This document shows, in pieces, positions 27,267 through 37,550 of a stretch of DNA of 57,976 bases. The notes under the pieces were generated by a model. It did no database searches and had not been told where the DNA came from. It saw only the letters and a program-made list of their open reading frames with translations. This DNA comes from Streptococcus shenyangsis (lineage in GTDB: Bacteria > Bacillota > Bacilli > Lactobacillales > Streptococcaceae). Position 1 is the stretch's first letter. The number at the start of each line of letters is the position of its first letter. The stretch is taken from assembly GCF_006385785.1 (NCBI RefSeq), contig NZ_VFSH01000013.1:1-57976 (forward strand). Direction: 5' to 3'. A program made the position numbers and the translations under genes.

Positions 27267-30073
27267 ATTAATATTCTTAATAAAATTAACAGCAAATTTA
27301 TAGCACCAAGTATAGATAAAACTGAAAATAATTTATTACCTGTTTTAGGCAAATTTCTTTCAATTCTTTTTGGATATTGATGAATCTTTAATTCATTATT
27401 TTTTTCAATCATATCAGAATTAGCATTTTCAAACAAATTACCTTCACCATATGGACTAAATCCATTATTTTGTAATGCATCCTGAACATATAAATCCATG
27501 TTTATACTTTCACTATTATTCTTATCCGTAGATTGAACAGTATTTATATTTTCATTGCTAGTCTTATCCGTAGATTGAACAGAAGTTGAATTTTCACTGT
27601 CAGTCTTATCCGTAGATTGAACAGAAGTTAAATTTTCACTGTCAGTCTTGTCCGTAGATTGAACAGTATTTATATTTTCATTGCTAGTCTTATCCGTAGA
27701 TTGAACAGAAGTTGAATTTTCATTGCTAGTCTTATTCGTAGATTGAACAGAAGTTGAATTTTCACTGTCAGTCTTATCCGTAGATTGAACAGAAGTTGAA
27801 TTTTCACTGTCAGTCTTATCCGTAGATTGAGCAGTATTTATATTTTCATTGTCAGTCTTATCCGTAGATTGAGCAGAAGTTGAATTTTCACTGTCAGTCT
27901 TATCTGTAGATTGAGCAGTATTTATATTTTCATTGTCAGTCTTATCCGTAGATTGAGCAGAAGTTGAATTTTCACTGTCAGTCTTATCCGTAGATTGAGC
28001 AGTATTTATATTTTCATTGCTAGTCTTATCCGTAGATTGAGCAGAAATTACACTTTCATCTATTGGCTGGTTATTTGATAATGAGTCTGTTGGTAATATA
28101 TTAGCATCATTTTTTGACTCTTTTTCACTATTAATCGAATCTAGGGATGAAATTTCCCTTCTATTAGCTACTCTTAGAATCGGAGAAGATTCTTTAGGTA
28201 AATTCTCAGAATTATACTCTGAAATATTTTTTGCCTTGTCATAAATAGCTAATCTACTTATCTCCCAGTCACCTGGGAAACTATTTTCATCTACTTGATA
28301 TCTAAAAATAAACTGACCTTCTTTATTTAATTTGCCTGTTAATATTTCATACTTAGAAGGAGAAGACACTGAACGAATTGTCAAGTAAGCTGAATCTAAT
28401 TGTCTATTATCGCTTGCATCTACTGTATAGGTTACAACATCATGTTCCGTAGCGCTTATCTGATTTAACTTAATTGAAATTAATTTAGGTGCTTCTGTGT
28501 CTGGTTGAAGATTAGTTGAAATAGTTAAAATCGGAGAAGATTCTTTAGGTAAATTCTCAGAATTATACTCTGAAATATTTTTTGCCTTGTCATAAATAGC
28601 TAATCTACTTATCTCCCAGTCACCTGGGAAACTATTTTCATCTACTTGATATCTAAAAATAAACTGACCTTCTTTATTTAATTTGCCTGTTAATATTTCA
28701 TACTTAGAAGGAGAAGACACTGAACGAATTGTCAAGTAAGCTGAATCTAATTGTCTATTATCGCTTGCATCTACTGTATAGGTTACAACATCATGTTCCG
28801 TAGCGCTTGCCTGATTTAACTTAATTGAAATTAATTTAGGCGCTTCTGTGTCTGGTTGAAGATTACTTGAAATAGTTAAAATCGGAGAAGATTCTTTAGG
28901 AATATTCTCAGAATCATACTCTGAAATATTTTTTGCCTTGTCATAAATAGATAAGCTACTGATCTGCCAGTCACCTGGAAAAGTATTTTCATCTACTTGA
29001 TACCTAAAAATAAACTGACCTTCTTTATTTAATTTTCCTGTTAATATTTCATACTTAGAAGGAGAAGACACTGAACGAATTGTCAAGTAAGCTGAATCTA
29101 ATTGTCTATTATCGCTTGCATCTACTGTATAGGTTACAACATCATGTTCCGTAGCGCTTGCCTGATTTAACTTAATTGAAATTAATTTAGGTGCTTCTGT
29201 GTCTGGTTGAAGATTATTTGCAACATTATTTAAACTTGATTCACCTACTTTCAATGGTTTACTATATAGTGCCAATGCGTCTTCACCATCTATATCTACA
29301 TAATTATCAGAATCATCTCGTAAAGTGATCCCATTTATCCTCCATATACCACTAGATAATTTTTCATCAACTTCTAAGGTAAAAGAGAAAGTACCATCTG
29401 AAGTTGGAGAATCTGCATATAGTGCTTTTATTTTCCCGTTTTCATCATTTTTTAAAACAATTGTAGCGGTAGTTAATTTGCCGTTATCTTTTGCTTTTAG
29501 GGTGTAATTAACACGCTCACCTGACCTCACTTCTGTCTTATCTGAAGCTAGAGATACAAATTCAGGCGGGGTAACATCGACAGTAACATTATTTTCTACT
29601 TTTAGAGGTGTACTATATAGTGCCAATGCATCTTCACCATCTATATCTACATAATTATCAGAATCATCTCGTAAAGTGATCCCATTTATCCTCCATATAC
29701 CACTAGATAATTTTTCATCAACTTCTAAGGTAAAAGAGAAAGTACCATCTGAAGTTGGAGAATCTGCATATAGTGCTTTTATTTTCCCGTTTTCATCATT
29801 TTTTAAAACAATTGTAGCGGTAGTTAATTTGCCCTTATCATGTGCTTTTAGAGTGTAATTAACACGCTCACCTGATCTCACTTCTGTCTTATCTGAAGTT
29901 AGAGATACAAATTCAGGTGGGTCAACATCGACAGTAGTATTAATTAAATTTTCCGTTACACCCGAATAGGTATAATTCTCTTCAGCTTGAGCATTTTCAC
30001 ATAAAGTTGCCCCACATATTAATAAACCTGTCAAGCTAACTTTGGTAATTTTATTCCAACTAATATATTTCAT
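27254..30073 (-). CDS. LPXTG-anchored surface protein with five Ig-like repeats and a Ser/Thr/Asp/Asn-rich stalk
   Basis: This 939-residue wall protein has a signal peptide at 1-30 (cleavage after AQA). Two 117-residue repeats occupy about 48-164 and 165-281, and three further 117-residue repeats about 288-404, 405-521 and 522-635; all look like one beta-sandwich (bacterial Ig-like) fold in two subfamilies. A stalk of 13 units of 14 residues (QSTDKT-x2-EN-x3 plus A or V) follows. The sorting signal LPKTG is at 908-912, with a hydrophobic segment and a short basic tail. It lies between ftsY and zwf, 33 bases after the ftsY stop, within 35-bp direct repeats. GTGGAGA is the Shine-Dalgarno sequence. 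Adhesion is the likely role, but the ligand is unknown. Confidence 0.9.
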   Translation of the reverse strand: MKYISWNKITKVSLTGLLICGATLCENAQAEENYTYSGVTENLINTTVDVDPPEFVSLTSDKTEVRSGERVNYTLKAHDKGKLTTATIVLKNDENGKIKALYADSPTSDGTFSFTLEVDEKLSSGIWRINGITLRDDSDNYVDIDGEDALALYSTPLKVENNVTVDVTPPEFVSLASDKTEVRSGERVNYTLKAKDNGKLTTATIVLKNDENGKIKALYADSPTSDGTFSFTLEVDEKLSSGIWRINGITLRDDSDNYVDIDGEDALALYSKPLKVGESSLNNVANNLQPDTEAPKLISIKLNQASATEHDVVTYTVDASDNRQLDSAYLTIRSVSSPSKYEILTGKLNKEGQFIFRYQVDENTFPGDWQISSLSIYDKAKNISEYDSENIPKESSPILTISSNLQPDTEAPKLISIKLNQASATEHDVVTYTVDASDNRQLDSAYLTIRSVSSPSKYEILTGKLNKEGQFIFRYQVDENSFPGDWEISRLAIYDKAKNISEYNSENLPKESSPILTISTNLQPDTEAPKLISIKLNQISATEHDVVTYTVDASDNRQLDSAYLTIRSVSSPSKYEILTGKLNKEGQFIFRYQVDENSFPGDWEISRLAIYDKAKNISEYNSENLPKESSPILRVANRREISSLDSINSEKESKNDANILPTDSLSNNQPIDESVISAQSTDKTSNENINTAQSTDKTDSENSTSAQSTDKTDNENINTAQSTDKTDSENSTSAQSTDKTDNENINTAQSTDKTDSENSTSVQSTDKTDSENSTSVQSTNKTSNENSTSVQSTDKTSNENINTVQSTDKTDSENLTSVQSTDKTDSENSTSVQSTDKTSNENINTVQSTDKNNSESINMDLYVQDALQNNGFSPYGEGNLFENANSDMIEKNNELKIHQYPKRIERNLPKTGNKLFSVLSILGAINLLLILLRILMKTL
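27497..28042 (-). repeat. Thirteen tandem 42-bp repeats (stalk region)
   Basis: Thirteen units of 42 bases encode 14-residue repeats inside the surface-protein gene. Two alternating variants (SENSTS and NENINT endings) suggest that a dimer of 84 bases has been duplicated. There are no unique spacers, so this is not a CRISPR. Confidence 0.9.
28146..29935 (-). repeat. Five tandem 351-bp domain repeats in the surface-protein gene
   Basis: Three near-identical copies (about 28160-29212) and two further copies of a second subfamily (about 29230-29932) share the same 351-base period. Copies within a subfamily differ at only a few positions, which indicates recent duplication or gene conversion. 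Boundaries are approximate. Confidence 0.85.
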
Positions 30074-30106
30074 AAATATATCTCCACATTTTTAAAAATC
30101 AAAATA

Positions 30107-31390
30107 TTAAATTAAGCCTTCCAAGAGACCCTTCATAAAGTTTTCTGAGTTAAACTCTCCAATATCATCGATTTTTTCACCAAAACCAATCAATTTTACA
30201 GGAATATTGAGTTCTTCACGGATAGCTAGAACCACACCACCTCGGGCAGTTCCATCAATCTTAGTCAAGACAATTCCTGTTAAAGGAGTGATTTTTGAAA
30301 ATTCTTTGGCCTGTACAAGAGCATTTTGACCTGTTGATGCATCAAGTGCTAAGAAGGTTTCATGCGGTGCTTCTGGCACAACACGTTTGATGATGCGACC
30401 AATCTTTTCCAACTCAGCCATGAGGTTATCCTTATTTTGCAGACGACCTGCGGTGTCAATCATGAGAATATCGATACCTTCAGCCACTGCACGTTCCATG
30501 CCATCAAAGACTACACTAGCTGGATCAGCTTTTTCAGGTCCAGTCACTACTGGAACATCTACTCGTCGGCCCCATTCAGCTAGCTGGGCTACTGCTCCTG
30601 CACGGAAGGTATCTGCCGCAACCAGCATGACCTTCTTACCTGCTTGTTTGTAGCGGTGAGCTAGTTTCCCGATAGAAGTTGTCTTCCCAACACCATTAAC
30701 CCCGACAAAGAGCATGACTGTCAAGCCATCTTGGAAGTGAATACTTTCATCGTAGTTGCCATCCTTTTCATAAAGCTCAACCAATTTCTCAATGATGACA
30801 CGGCGAAGGGCGTCAGGTTTCTTGGCGTTTTCAAGCTTGGCTTCGTAGCGTAGCTCCTCTGTTAAGTTGGAAGCTACTTGGACACCAACGTCACTCATGA
30901 TGAGCAGTTCTTCTAGTTCCTCGAAAAATTCTTCGTCAACAGAGCGGAAATTAGCAAAGAAGGCGTTCAAGCGGGCACCGAAGCCTGTACGAGTTTTCTT
31001 AAGACTGCGGTCATATTTTTCCTGAACAGTTTCTTCTGCTTGAGGAATTTCTGGTTCAAGAACTTCAGAACTATTTTCTTCTGCAGCTTCTATGAACTCA
31101 GGATTTTCTTCCTCTGGAACTTCTTCTGAGTTTGGTAATTCTTCTACTTCTTCTTGTTGAACTTCTGCAACTGGCTCTGAATTATAATTTTCTTCAACTG
31201 TGTCTTGGATTTCCTCTTCTTCAAGCACAGCTTCTTCAGCAACCTCTGCTTCTTCTTGAGAAACTTCCTCAGCTTCTGTAAGGGCAGTCTCAGTATCTTC
31301 AGACAAATCAAGATTTTCCAGAGCTTCTTTTACAACTTCTTCGATTTTAGGTTCTTCTTTTTTTCCGAATAGACGGTCAAACAATCCCAT
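30107..31390 (-). CDS. ftsY: Signal recognition particle receptor
   Basis: FtsY is the membrane-associated GTPase that docks SRP-ribosome complexes. Residues 1-130 form the very acidic A domain (many Glu and Pro), and the NG GTPase domain follows. Key motifs are GVNGVGKTTSIGKLA (P-loop), DTFRAGAVAQL, DTAGR and TKIDGTARGG. The length is 427. It is the last housekeeping gene of rnc-smc-Cof-Cof-ftsY. Its final codons (ENFMKGLLEGL) are duplicated on the far side of the adjacent surface-protein gene. Confidence 0.96.
   Translation of the reverse strand: MGLFDRLFGKKEEPKIEEVVKEALENLDLSEDTETALTEAEEVSQEEAEVAEEAVLEEEEIQDTVEENYNSEPVAEVQQEEVEELPNSEEVPEEENPEFIEAAEENSSEVLEPEIPQAEETVQEKYDRSLKKTRTGFGARLNAFFANFRSVDEEFFEELEELLIMSDVGVQVASNLTEELRYEAKLENAKKPDALRRVIIEKLVELYEKDGNYDESIHFQDGLTVMLFVGVNGVGKTTSIGKLAHRYKQAGKKVMLVAADTFRAGAVAQLAEWGRRVDVPVVTGPEKADPASVVFDGMERAVAEGIDILMIDTAGRLQNKDNLMAELEKIGRIIKRVVPEAPHETFLALDASTGQNALVQAKEFSKITPLTGIVLTKIDGTARGGVVLAIREELNIPVKLIGFGEKIDDIGEFNSENFMKGLLEGLI
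30111..30145. repeat. Right 35-bp direct repeat (within ftsY 3' end)
   Basis: Identical to 27232-27266. It contains the functional 3' end of ftsY including its stop. The pair brackets about 2.84 kb holding only the surface-protein gene. Confidence 0.9.
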
Positions 31391-31393
31391 ATC

Positions 31394-32212
31394 TTAGTTC
31401 TCCTTTAGCACGTATTCTTCTATAGCCCAGGCGACAGCTTCCTCATCATTGGTCATTGGAGTCACCACATTTGCGACTGCCTTGACTTCAGGAACAGCGT
31501 TTTGCATGGCAACACCGAGCCCTGCCCATTCAATCATAGAAAGGTCATTGGCTTCATCACCACAGGCCATCACTTGACTTTGATCGATTCCCAGATGGCT
31601 GATTAGTTTGGCCAAACCTGTTGCTTTGTGTACATTCTTTGGTGACCACTCTAGCAACATTTCACGTGATTTAAAGATTTCATATTGTTCAAATAATTCT
31701 GGCGAAATCTTCTGAATGGCTGCATCCAAGGGTTCTTGAGCAAAGGCAGTCACGCACTTATTGTAGGTCATTTGACTAGATAAGTCTTCAAAGTCAACTG
31801 GAACAAAAGTCAAAGCTGGATTGAATTTGGCATAAAGACTTTCTTGGTCCGATTGGATTTGATAAACAGTTCCTTCTGAGATGGCATCAAGAGGCAGTGA
31901 TAATTTCTCTGTTTCCTCATACAAGCGTGCCACATCATCATATGAAAAGACTGTCTTATCAAGGATTTCACCTGTATTTTTCTGAACCAACCCACCATTA
32001 AAAGTAATGGTATACTCATCTTCGTGGCCGTCAGTCCCTAGCTCATGGAGAAAGAAATCCATAGCTTTTAAGGGACGACCAGTTGTCAATACGACCTTGA
32101 TACCACGATCACGCGCAGCTTTCAGGGTTGCCTTGGTACGATCCGTCAGCCTTTTATCAGTAGTCAACAAGGTCCCGTCCAAGTCCAATGCAATCAATTT
32201 TATATCTGCCAT
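31394..32212 (-). CDS. Cof-type HAD hydrolase
   Basis: This HAD superfamily phosphatase has 272 residues. The catalytic D10 and D12 lie in LDLDGTLL, and the C2B-type cap is followed by the late motif ACGDEANDLSMI. Cof-type enzymes dephosphorylate sugar phosphates, FMN or related metabolites; the substrate is unknown. It lies between a second Cof-like gene and ftsY with minimal gaps. Confidence 0.92.
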   Translation of the reverse strand: MADIKLIALDLDGTLLTTDKRLTDRTKATLKAARDRGIKVVLTTGRPLKAMDFFLHELGTDGHEDEYTITFNGGLVQKNTGEILDKTVFSYDDVARLYEETEKLSLPLDAISEGTVYQIQSDQESLYAKFNPALTFVPVDFEDLSSQMTYNKCVTAFAQEPLDAAIQKISPELFEQYEIFKSREMLLEWSPKNVHKATGLAKLISHLGIDQSQVMACGDEANDLSMIEWAGLGVAMQNAVPEVKAVANVVTPMTNDEEAVAWAIEEYVLKEN

Positions 32213-33006
32213 TATAAGCCCTCCATATAAGCTATAACCGACTGGTCCTTATGGTGACCAATCACAGTCTCTGCTAATTCTAAAATTTCTGGTCGCGCAT
32301 TTTCAGGAGCTACAGGATGACCGACAACCTGCATCATGTGCAAGTCATTTAGATTGTCTCCAAAAGCCATAACCTGATCCATTGTGATACCAAGTTTTTT
32401 AGCTAATTCAACAATGGCTACTCCCTTATCGACATAGTCCAGAACAATATCAATAGATTCAAAGCCAGTTGTCATGGCCTTAACACCAGGAACATTTTCA
32501 TTTACCCAAGCTTCTCCAGCTTCTAGCGTTTCTTCTGTGAAGTTGGTTGTAAATTTGAAAATATCATCTGTGATATCTTCCAGGCTCGCTACTTTTTGGA
32601 TATTTTCATTATAATGCTGGCTCTCTTTCAAATAGGTCGCATCAACCGTATCTAGCACATAAGAGCCCTTCTTCCCAGTCAAGAGCAATTTATTGATATC
32701 TACATAAGGTGACATTTTCAGCTTTTCAAAAGTTGATAGATAAAACTCACGAGACATAGTCGCTTCATACAAGTCTTGACCTCGATATTCGACCAAACTA
32801 CCATTTTCAGCGATGAAAATAATGTCATCACGAACATCAGCAAATAATTTTTCTAAAGACAGAAATCCCCGCCCCGAAGCCACCGCAAAATAAATCCCTT
32901 TTTCCTTGTAGGAAACTAAAAGAGACTTGAGGCGGTCCATATCAAAGCGTCCATTAACATCTAGGAAGGTTCCGTCCATATCCGTTGCTACTAGTTTAAT
33001 TGTCAT
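32212..33006 (-). CDS. Cof-type HAD hydrolase (second copy)
   Basis: This is a 264-residue HAD phosphatase with D9 and D11 in TDMDGTFL and the late motif AFGDNLNDLHMM. It differs clearly from its neighbour, so the pair is an old duplication. Its ATG overlaps the smc stop region (4 bases) and its stop shares one base with the next start, so the whole group is one transcription and translation unit. Confidence 0.92.
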   Translation of the reverse strand: MTIKLVATDMDGTFLDVNGRFDMDRLKSLLVSYKEKGIYFAVASGRGFLSLEKLFADVRDDIIFIAENGSLVEYRGQDLYEATMSREFYLSTFEKLKMSPYVDINKLLLTGKKGSYVLDTVDATYLKESQHYNENIQKVASLEDITDDIFKFTTNFTEETLEAGEAWVNENVPGVKAMTTGFESIDIVLDYVDKGVAIVELAKKLGITMDQVMAFGDNLNDLHMMQVVGHPVAPENARPEILELAETVIGHHKDQSVIAYMEGL

Positions 33007-36000
33007 CCTTCAATACTTTCTAAATCTTTTAACTTAACTGAAACAATCTTTGAAACACCTGATTCTTGCATGGTCACTCCATAAATGGAATCAGCCGCTG
33101 CCATGGTCCCCTTACGGTGAGTTACGACGATGAACTGACTGTCCTTGTCAAAGCGGTTGAGATAATCTCCAAAACGTTTAACATTGGCTTCGTCCAGCGC
33201 AGCCTCTACTTCATCCAAGATAACAAACGGGATAGTCTTAACTCGAATGATAGAGAAAAGCAAGGCTAGAGCTGACAAAGCTTTCTCCCCACCACTCATG
33301 AGGTTGAGAGACTGGATTTTCTTGCCTGGAGGTTGGACAGAAATTTCAACCCCAGCTGTCAGCAAGTCTCCTTCAGTCAAAATCAAGTCAGCCTGACCTC
33401 CGCCAAACATCTGCTTGAAGGTCACTTTAAAGGACTCACGAATAGCTTCAAAGGTTGATTTAAAGCGTTCCTTGACCTCATCATTCATCTCTGTGATGGT
33501 TTCTAGGAGCAGGTTTTTCGCTGACAAAATATCATCTCGCTGGCTATTTAGGAAATCCAAGCGGCTGTGAACTTCTTCGTACTGTTCAATAGCTTCCAAA
33601 TTGACAGGACCCAGTGAGCGAATAGCCTTCTCTAAATCCTTAACCTCTTGCTCCGCCAGATTGAGATTTTCCAACTCATGCGCCTTTTCTAGAGCTTCAG
33701 TATAGCTAATCTGATATTGGTCTGTTAATTGACTTTGTAGATGGCGCAAACGCTCGCTGATCTTTTCTTTCTTGGCTTCAGCACGTGTTTGCTTGCGAAT
33801 CCACTCTTCATTCTGCTGGCGAGCCTGTTCCAAATGACTGGCAATATCATCCAGTTGACCCTCGATATCATCCAACTCAAACTGCTTGCGAATCAAACCT
33901 TGTTGGAGATTTGTTTTCTGAGTTTTGGCTTCTTCGGCCTGCTGGGCTAGAAGCTCTGTATCAACCTTCTCAAGATTGTCAACCTTTTCTTGAAGAAGGC
34001 GCTGGATTTCCTCTTGTTCGATATCTAAATTGTCCAATTCCTTGCCTAAACGCTCAATATCAGCCACTTCATAACGTTTTTGCCCTTGCAGTTCTGTCTT
34101 AAGCAGGCGAGCTTGCGCTAGCTCTTCCTGCAAGTTTTGATAGCGTTCTTGGATGGCGTTTTTGTTAGACTTAATCCCTTCAATCTCAGCTTCCAGATTT
34201 TTCTTTTCACTGGCGATTGTAGTAAGGCGCTCTTGGCATTTTTCCTTATCCGCTTGCCAATCTCCCTCAGAAAGACGATTTAATTCCTCTTCTTGGAGTT
34301 TCCAAAGAGTTTCCAGTTCCTCAACTTGCTGACTAGTCTGCTGATAAGCGAGGGACAAGCCTTGCTCCTGAATACGAGCCTGCTCTCCCTGAGATTTGAT
34401 GGCCTCTAACTTTTCTGTCAATGAAACCATCTCATCTTGCAAATTCTTCAAACTCGCTTCATCTGTACGCAAGCTTGCTTCTTCTTCAGCAATTTCTTTT
34501 TGTAATTGCTCCAGTTCTGGTTTGATGAAAATGCTATTATTCTGGCGATTAGCTCCACCCGCATAGGAACCACCTGTACGAAGTTCTGTCCCATCCAATG
34601 TCACCATGCGAACCTGATAACGAACTTGTCGAGCAGCTGCACGCGCATGTTCTACAGTATCAAAAATAGCTGTTGTTGCTAGCAAGTTCTTGAAAATAGC
34701 TTCCAGTCTAGTATCGAATGTCACCAACTCATCTGCCATGCCAAGGAAACCTGAGCTTGTAGCAATAGCATCTTGGTTCTGACTAGAAATCGTACGCGCC
34801 TTGATAGTGGTCAAAGGAAGGAAGGTTGCACGACCAGCTCTGTTTCGTTTGAGGAAATCAATCGCCTTGGTTGCCGCGTTTTCATCTTCCACGATGATAT
34901 GCTGGCTGCTAGCTCCGAGCGCGATTTCCAGCGCAGTTTGATAATGCACATCAAAGGTCAGGTGCTCACTGACTGCCCCAATAATCCCACCAAGGCGGTC
35001 TTTTTCTTGGAGGACACTCTTAACACCTGCATAAAAGTTACTATGATTTCTCAGGATATTTTCCAAACTTTGGGCTCTAGCCTGTTTGTTTTTGAGACTA
35101 TCCAGACGGTCAAAGAGTTGACTTTGTTGAGTTTGATAGGAAGTTTCCTGCTCCTCTTGCTCCTTGGCACAGACTTGGTAGTCGGCCAGTAATTTCTGAA
35201 CTTGCTCCTTGGCAGTTTCAAGCTCTTCTTTTTGATGACTAGCCTTCTCTTTAGCTGTAGCTAACTGTTCTTTCAGCTTTTCTAATTGATCTGCTTGTTT
35301 TTGAGAAAGCTGACGACTATTTTCCAACTCATTCTCAATACGAGTCAGTTGGTTTGAGACATCCGCTTCTTCTTGTAAAAGAGCTACAAAGCGTTCACGT
35401 AAGAGCTCAATCATCTGATCAGGATCATCTGAAAAAGCTAGTAATTCAGCTTCTAAACGATTGAGTTTTTGATTATTTTGAATTAGATTGTGTTCTAATT
35501 GTCCCAAGTTCGCTTCTTTTTCAGCCTTTTCCTGATTTAGAGCCTTTCTCTTATCCTCCAAAGCAGCCAAACGGGCTTGTGCCTCCTGTTGATTCAGGGC
35601 CACTTGCTCGGACTCCAGTTTCGATAGGGCTAATTTTCTTTCTAAATCACTAATCAGACTGGTCAAATCCATCAAACTGCCTTGGTCTTTGGCCATTTCA
35701 GCTTGTAAATCTTGGCGTTGCTTTTTAAGAGTTTGGTTTTCTTCTTCTAATTTTTCACGCTTTTGGTAGTAACTCGTCAAGAGTTCCTGAACCTGTGCCA
35801 ACTCTTCTTCTGTCGACTCTAGTTCAGCCTTATTTTCCTTGATTTGAGCAACTAAAACATCCAAGTAAATAGCCTTGCGTTGACCTTCTAAGTCTAGAAA
35901 CTTACGAGCATTTTCAGCTTGCTTCTCAAGAGGCTTGATTTGATTATCCAACTCGTAGATAATGTCTTCTAGACGATCTAGATTATCCTGAGTTTGCTGC

Positions 36001-36542
36001 AGTTTACTCTCTGTCTCTTTTCGACGAGTCTTATATTTCAAAACTCCTGCAGCTTCTTCAAAAATAGCTCTGCGTTCTTCAGGCTTGGAGTTGAAAATCT
36101 CCTCAACCTTCCCTTGGGAAATGATAGAGAAGGAATCTCGTCCCAAACCTGTATCCAAGAAAAGATCATGAATATCACGAAGACGAACTTTCTTGCCGTC
36201 AATCTTGTATTCGCTATCACCACTACGATAGATATGGCGTTCTACCCTGATTTCTTGACCTAAATCCTTGATAAATCCATCATTATTATCCAAAGTCACA
36301 ACTACAGAAGCATAATTGAGCGGTTTGCGACTTTCAGTTCCAGCAAAAATGACATCGGGCATCTTGCCCCCACGGAGACTCTTGACACTAGACTCTCCCA
36401 AAGCCCAACGCAGACTTTCTGTAATATTCGACTTTCCAGATCCATTGGGTCCAACAACTGCCGTAACACCTTGGTCAAATACGACCTTGGTCTTGTCAGC
36501 AAAAGACTTGAATCCCTGAATTTCGATTTCCTTTAAATACAT
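33003..36542 (-). CDS. smc: Chromosome partition protein SMC
   Basis: This is the condensin ATPase, 1179 residues, which works with ScpA and ScpB (not in this window). Walker A is GPNGSGKSN (32-40). Long coiled coils (about 170-500 and 670-1010) flank the hinge at about 515-640. The C-terminal head carries [16 protein letters not shown] and [13 protein letters not shown]. The start overlaps the rnc stop by 10 bases. The gene order rnc-smc-ftsY is a widespread Firmicute arrangement. Confidence 0.97.
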
Positions 36543-37231
36543 GAATCCAGCCCTTTCTCAACGGCATTTTTGGCAGCTTCCTGCTCTGCTAATTTCTTAG
36601 AACGGCCTTGACCTTGACCAATGCTCTTACCTTCAACAAGAACTTCTACATCAAAAACCTTATCGTGGGCAGGACCCGTTTCAGAAATCACCTGATAACG
36701 AATAGCCACATCTCCATTGACCTGAAGTAACTCTTGGAGATGGGTTTTGTAGTCTGTAATCATCTCAAACTCGCCTGCTTCAACCTTAGGAATCATGACT
36801 TGATAGATAAATTCCTTGACCTTGGCCACATCCTTGTCCAAAAGGAGGGCACCAAGAAAGGCTTCAAAGGCATCGCCAAGAATGGTGTCACGATTTCGAC
36901 CACCAGATTTTTCTTCTCCCTTACCCAGCTTGATAAACTGGTCAAACTGGCAATCACGCGCAAAACCAGCCAAACTCTCCTCGCGAACAATCATGGCACG
37001 GAGTTTGGACAAATCACCCTCAGGCTTTTTAGGATATTTTTTATACAGATATTCTGAAATCAATAACTGTAGAACAGCGTCTCCTAAAAATTCCAAGCGT
37101 TCATTGTGTGAAATTTTTAAGAGGCGGTGCTCATTGGCATAACTCGTATGAGTAAAGGCAGTCTCCAGTAAGTTTTTGTCTGCAAATTCGATTGCAAAAT
37201 GGTTTTTAAGTACAGTTTGTAATTCTTTCAT
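36533..37231 (-). CDS. rnc: Ribonuclease III
   Basis: This double-stranded RNA endonuclease processes rRNA precursors and antisense-paired RNAs. It has 232 residues. The RNase III signature is [12 protein letters not shown] (43-54), and the C-terminal dsRBD (about 155-228) includes [18 protein letters not shown]. It heads the rnc-smc-ftsY operon; an extended -10 (TGA then TATAAT, minus strand 37266-37271) lies about 35 bases before the ATG. Confidence 0.97.
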
Positions 37232-37376
37232 ACCAACCTCTTTCTAACTGATAACAGTCCTTTTTATTATATCAAAAAAAGCCCCCTGAGTCACTTTAAA
37301 ACGGGACTGGAGGAGATTTGGGCATTCTATAGAATATGATTTTCAGTTTTAGGGAAAAATTTGAGGCAGGATAAAG

Positions 37377-37401
37377 AAAAAAGCCCTATTAAAGGCTTTT
37401 T
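37377..37401 (-). terminator. Terminator of the tRNA-Arg transcript
   Basis: AAAAAGCC pairs with GGCTTTTT around a T/A-rich loop, followed on the minus strand by TTTTTTCTTT. It lies 12 bases downstream of the tRNA. Confidence 0.75.
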
Positions 37402-37413
37402 AGGATGTTTACA

Positions 37414-37485
37414 TCCACCCTGAGGGAATCGAACCCCCATCTCAAGAACCGGAATCTTACGTGATATCCATTACACTAAGGGTGG
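37414..37485 (-). tRNA. tRNA-Arg (anticodon CCG)
   Basis: The minus strand folds as a full cloverleaf of 72 nt. The acceptor is CCACCCT/AGGGTGG with discriminator A. The anticodon stem is TAAGA/TCTTG with loop TTCCGGT, so the anticodon is CCG. The T arm is GGGGTTCGATTCCCT. CCA is not encoded. It sits alone between guaC and rnc. Confidence 0.95.
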
Positions 37486-37550
37486 AAACCTGTTTTATTA
37501 TAACAGAAATTTGCTCTAATAACAAGTTTTTTCTAGACGGATAGCCCGTC

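Noticed and set aside
27497..28042. Short regular repeats resembling a CRISPR array
   Set aside because: The units are contiguous 42-bp coding repeats without unique spacers, in frame inside the surface-protein gene, and no cas genes are near.
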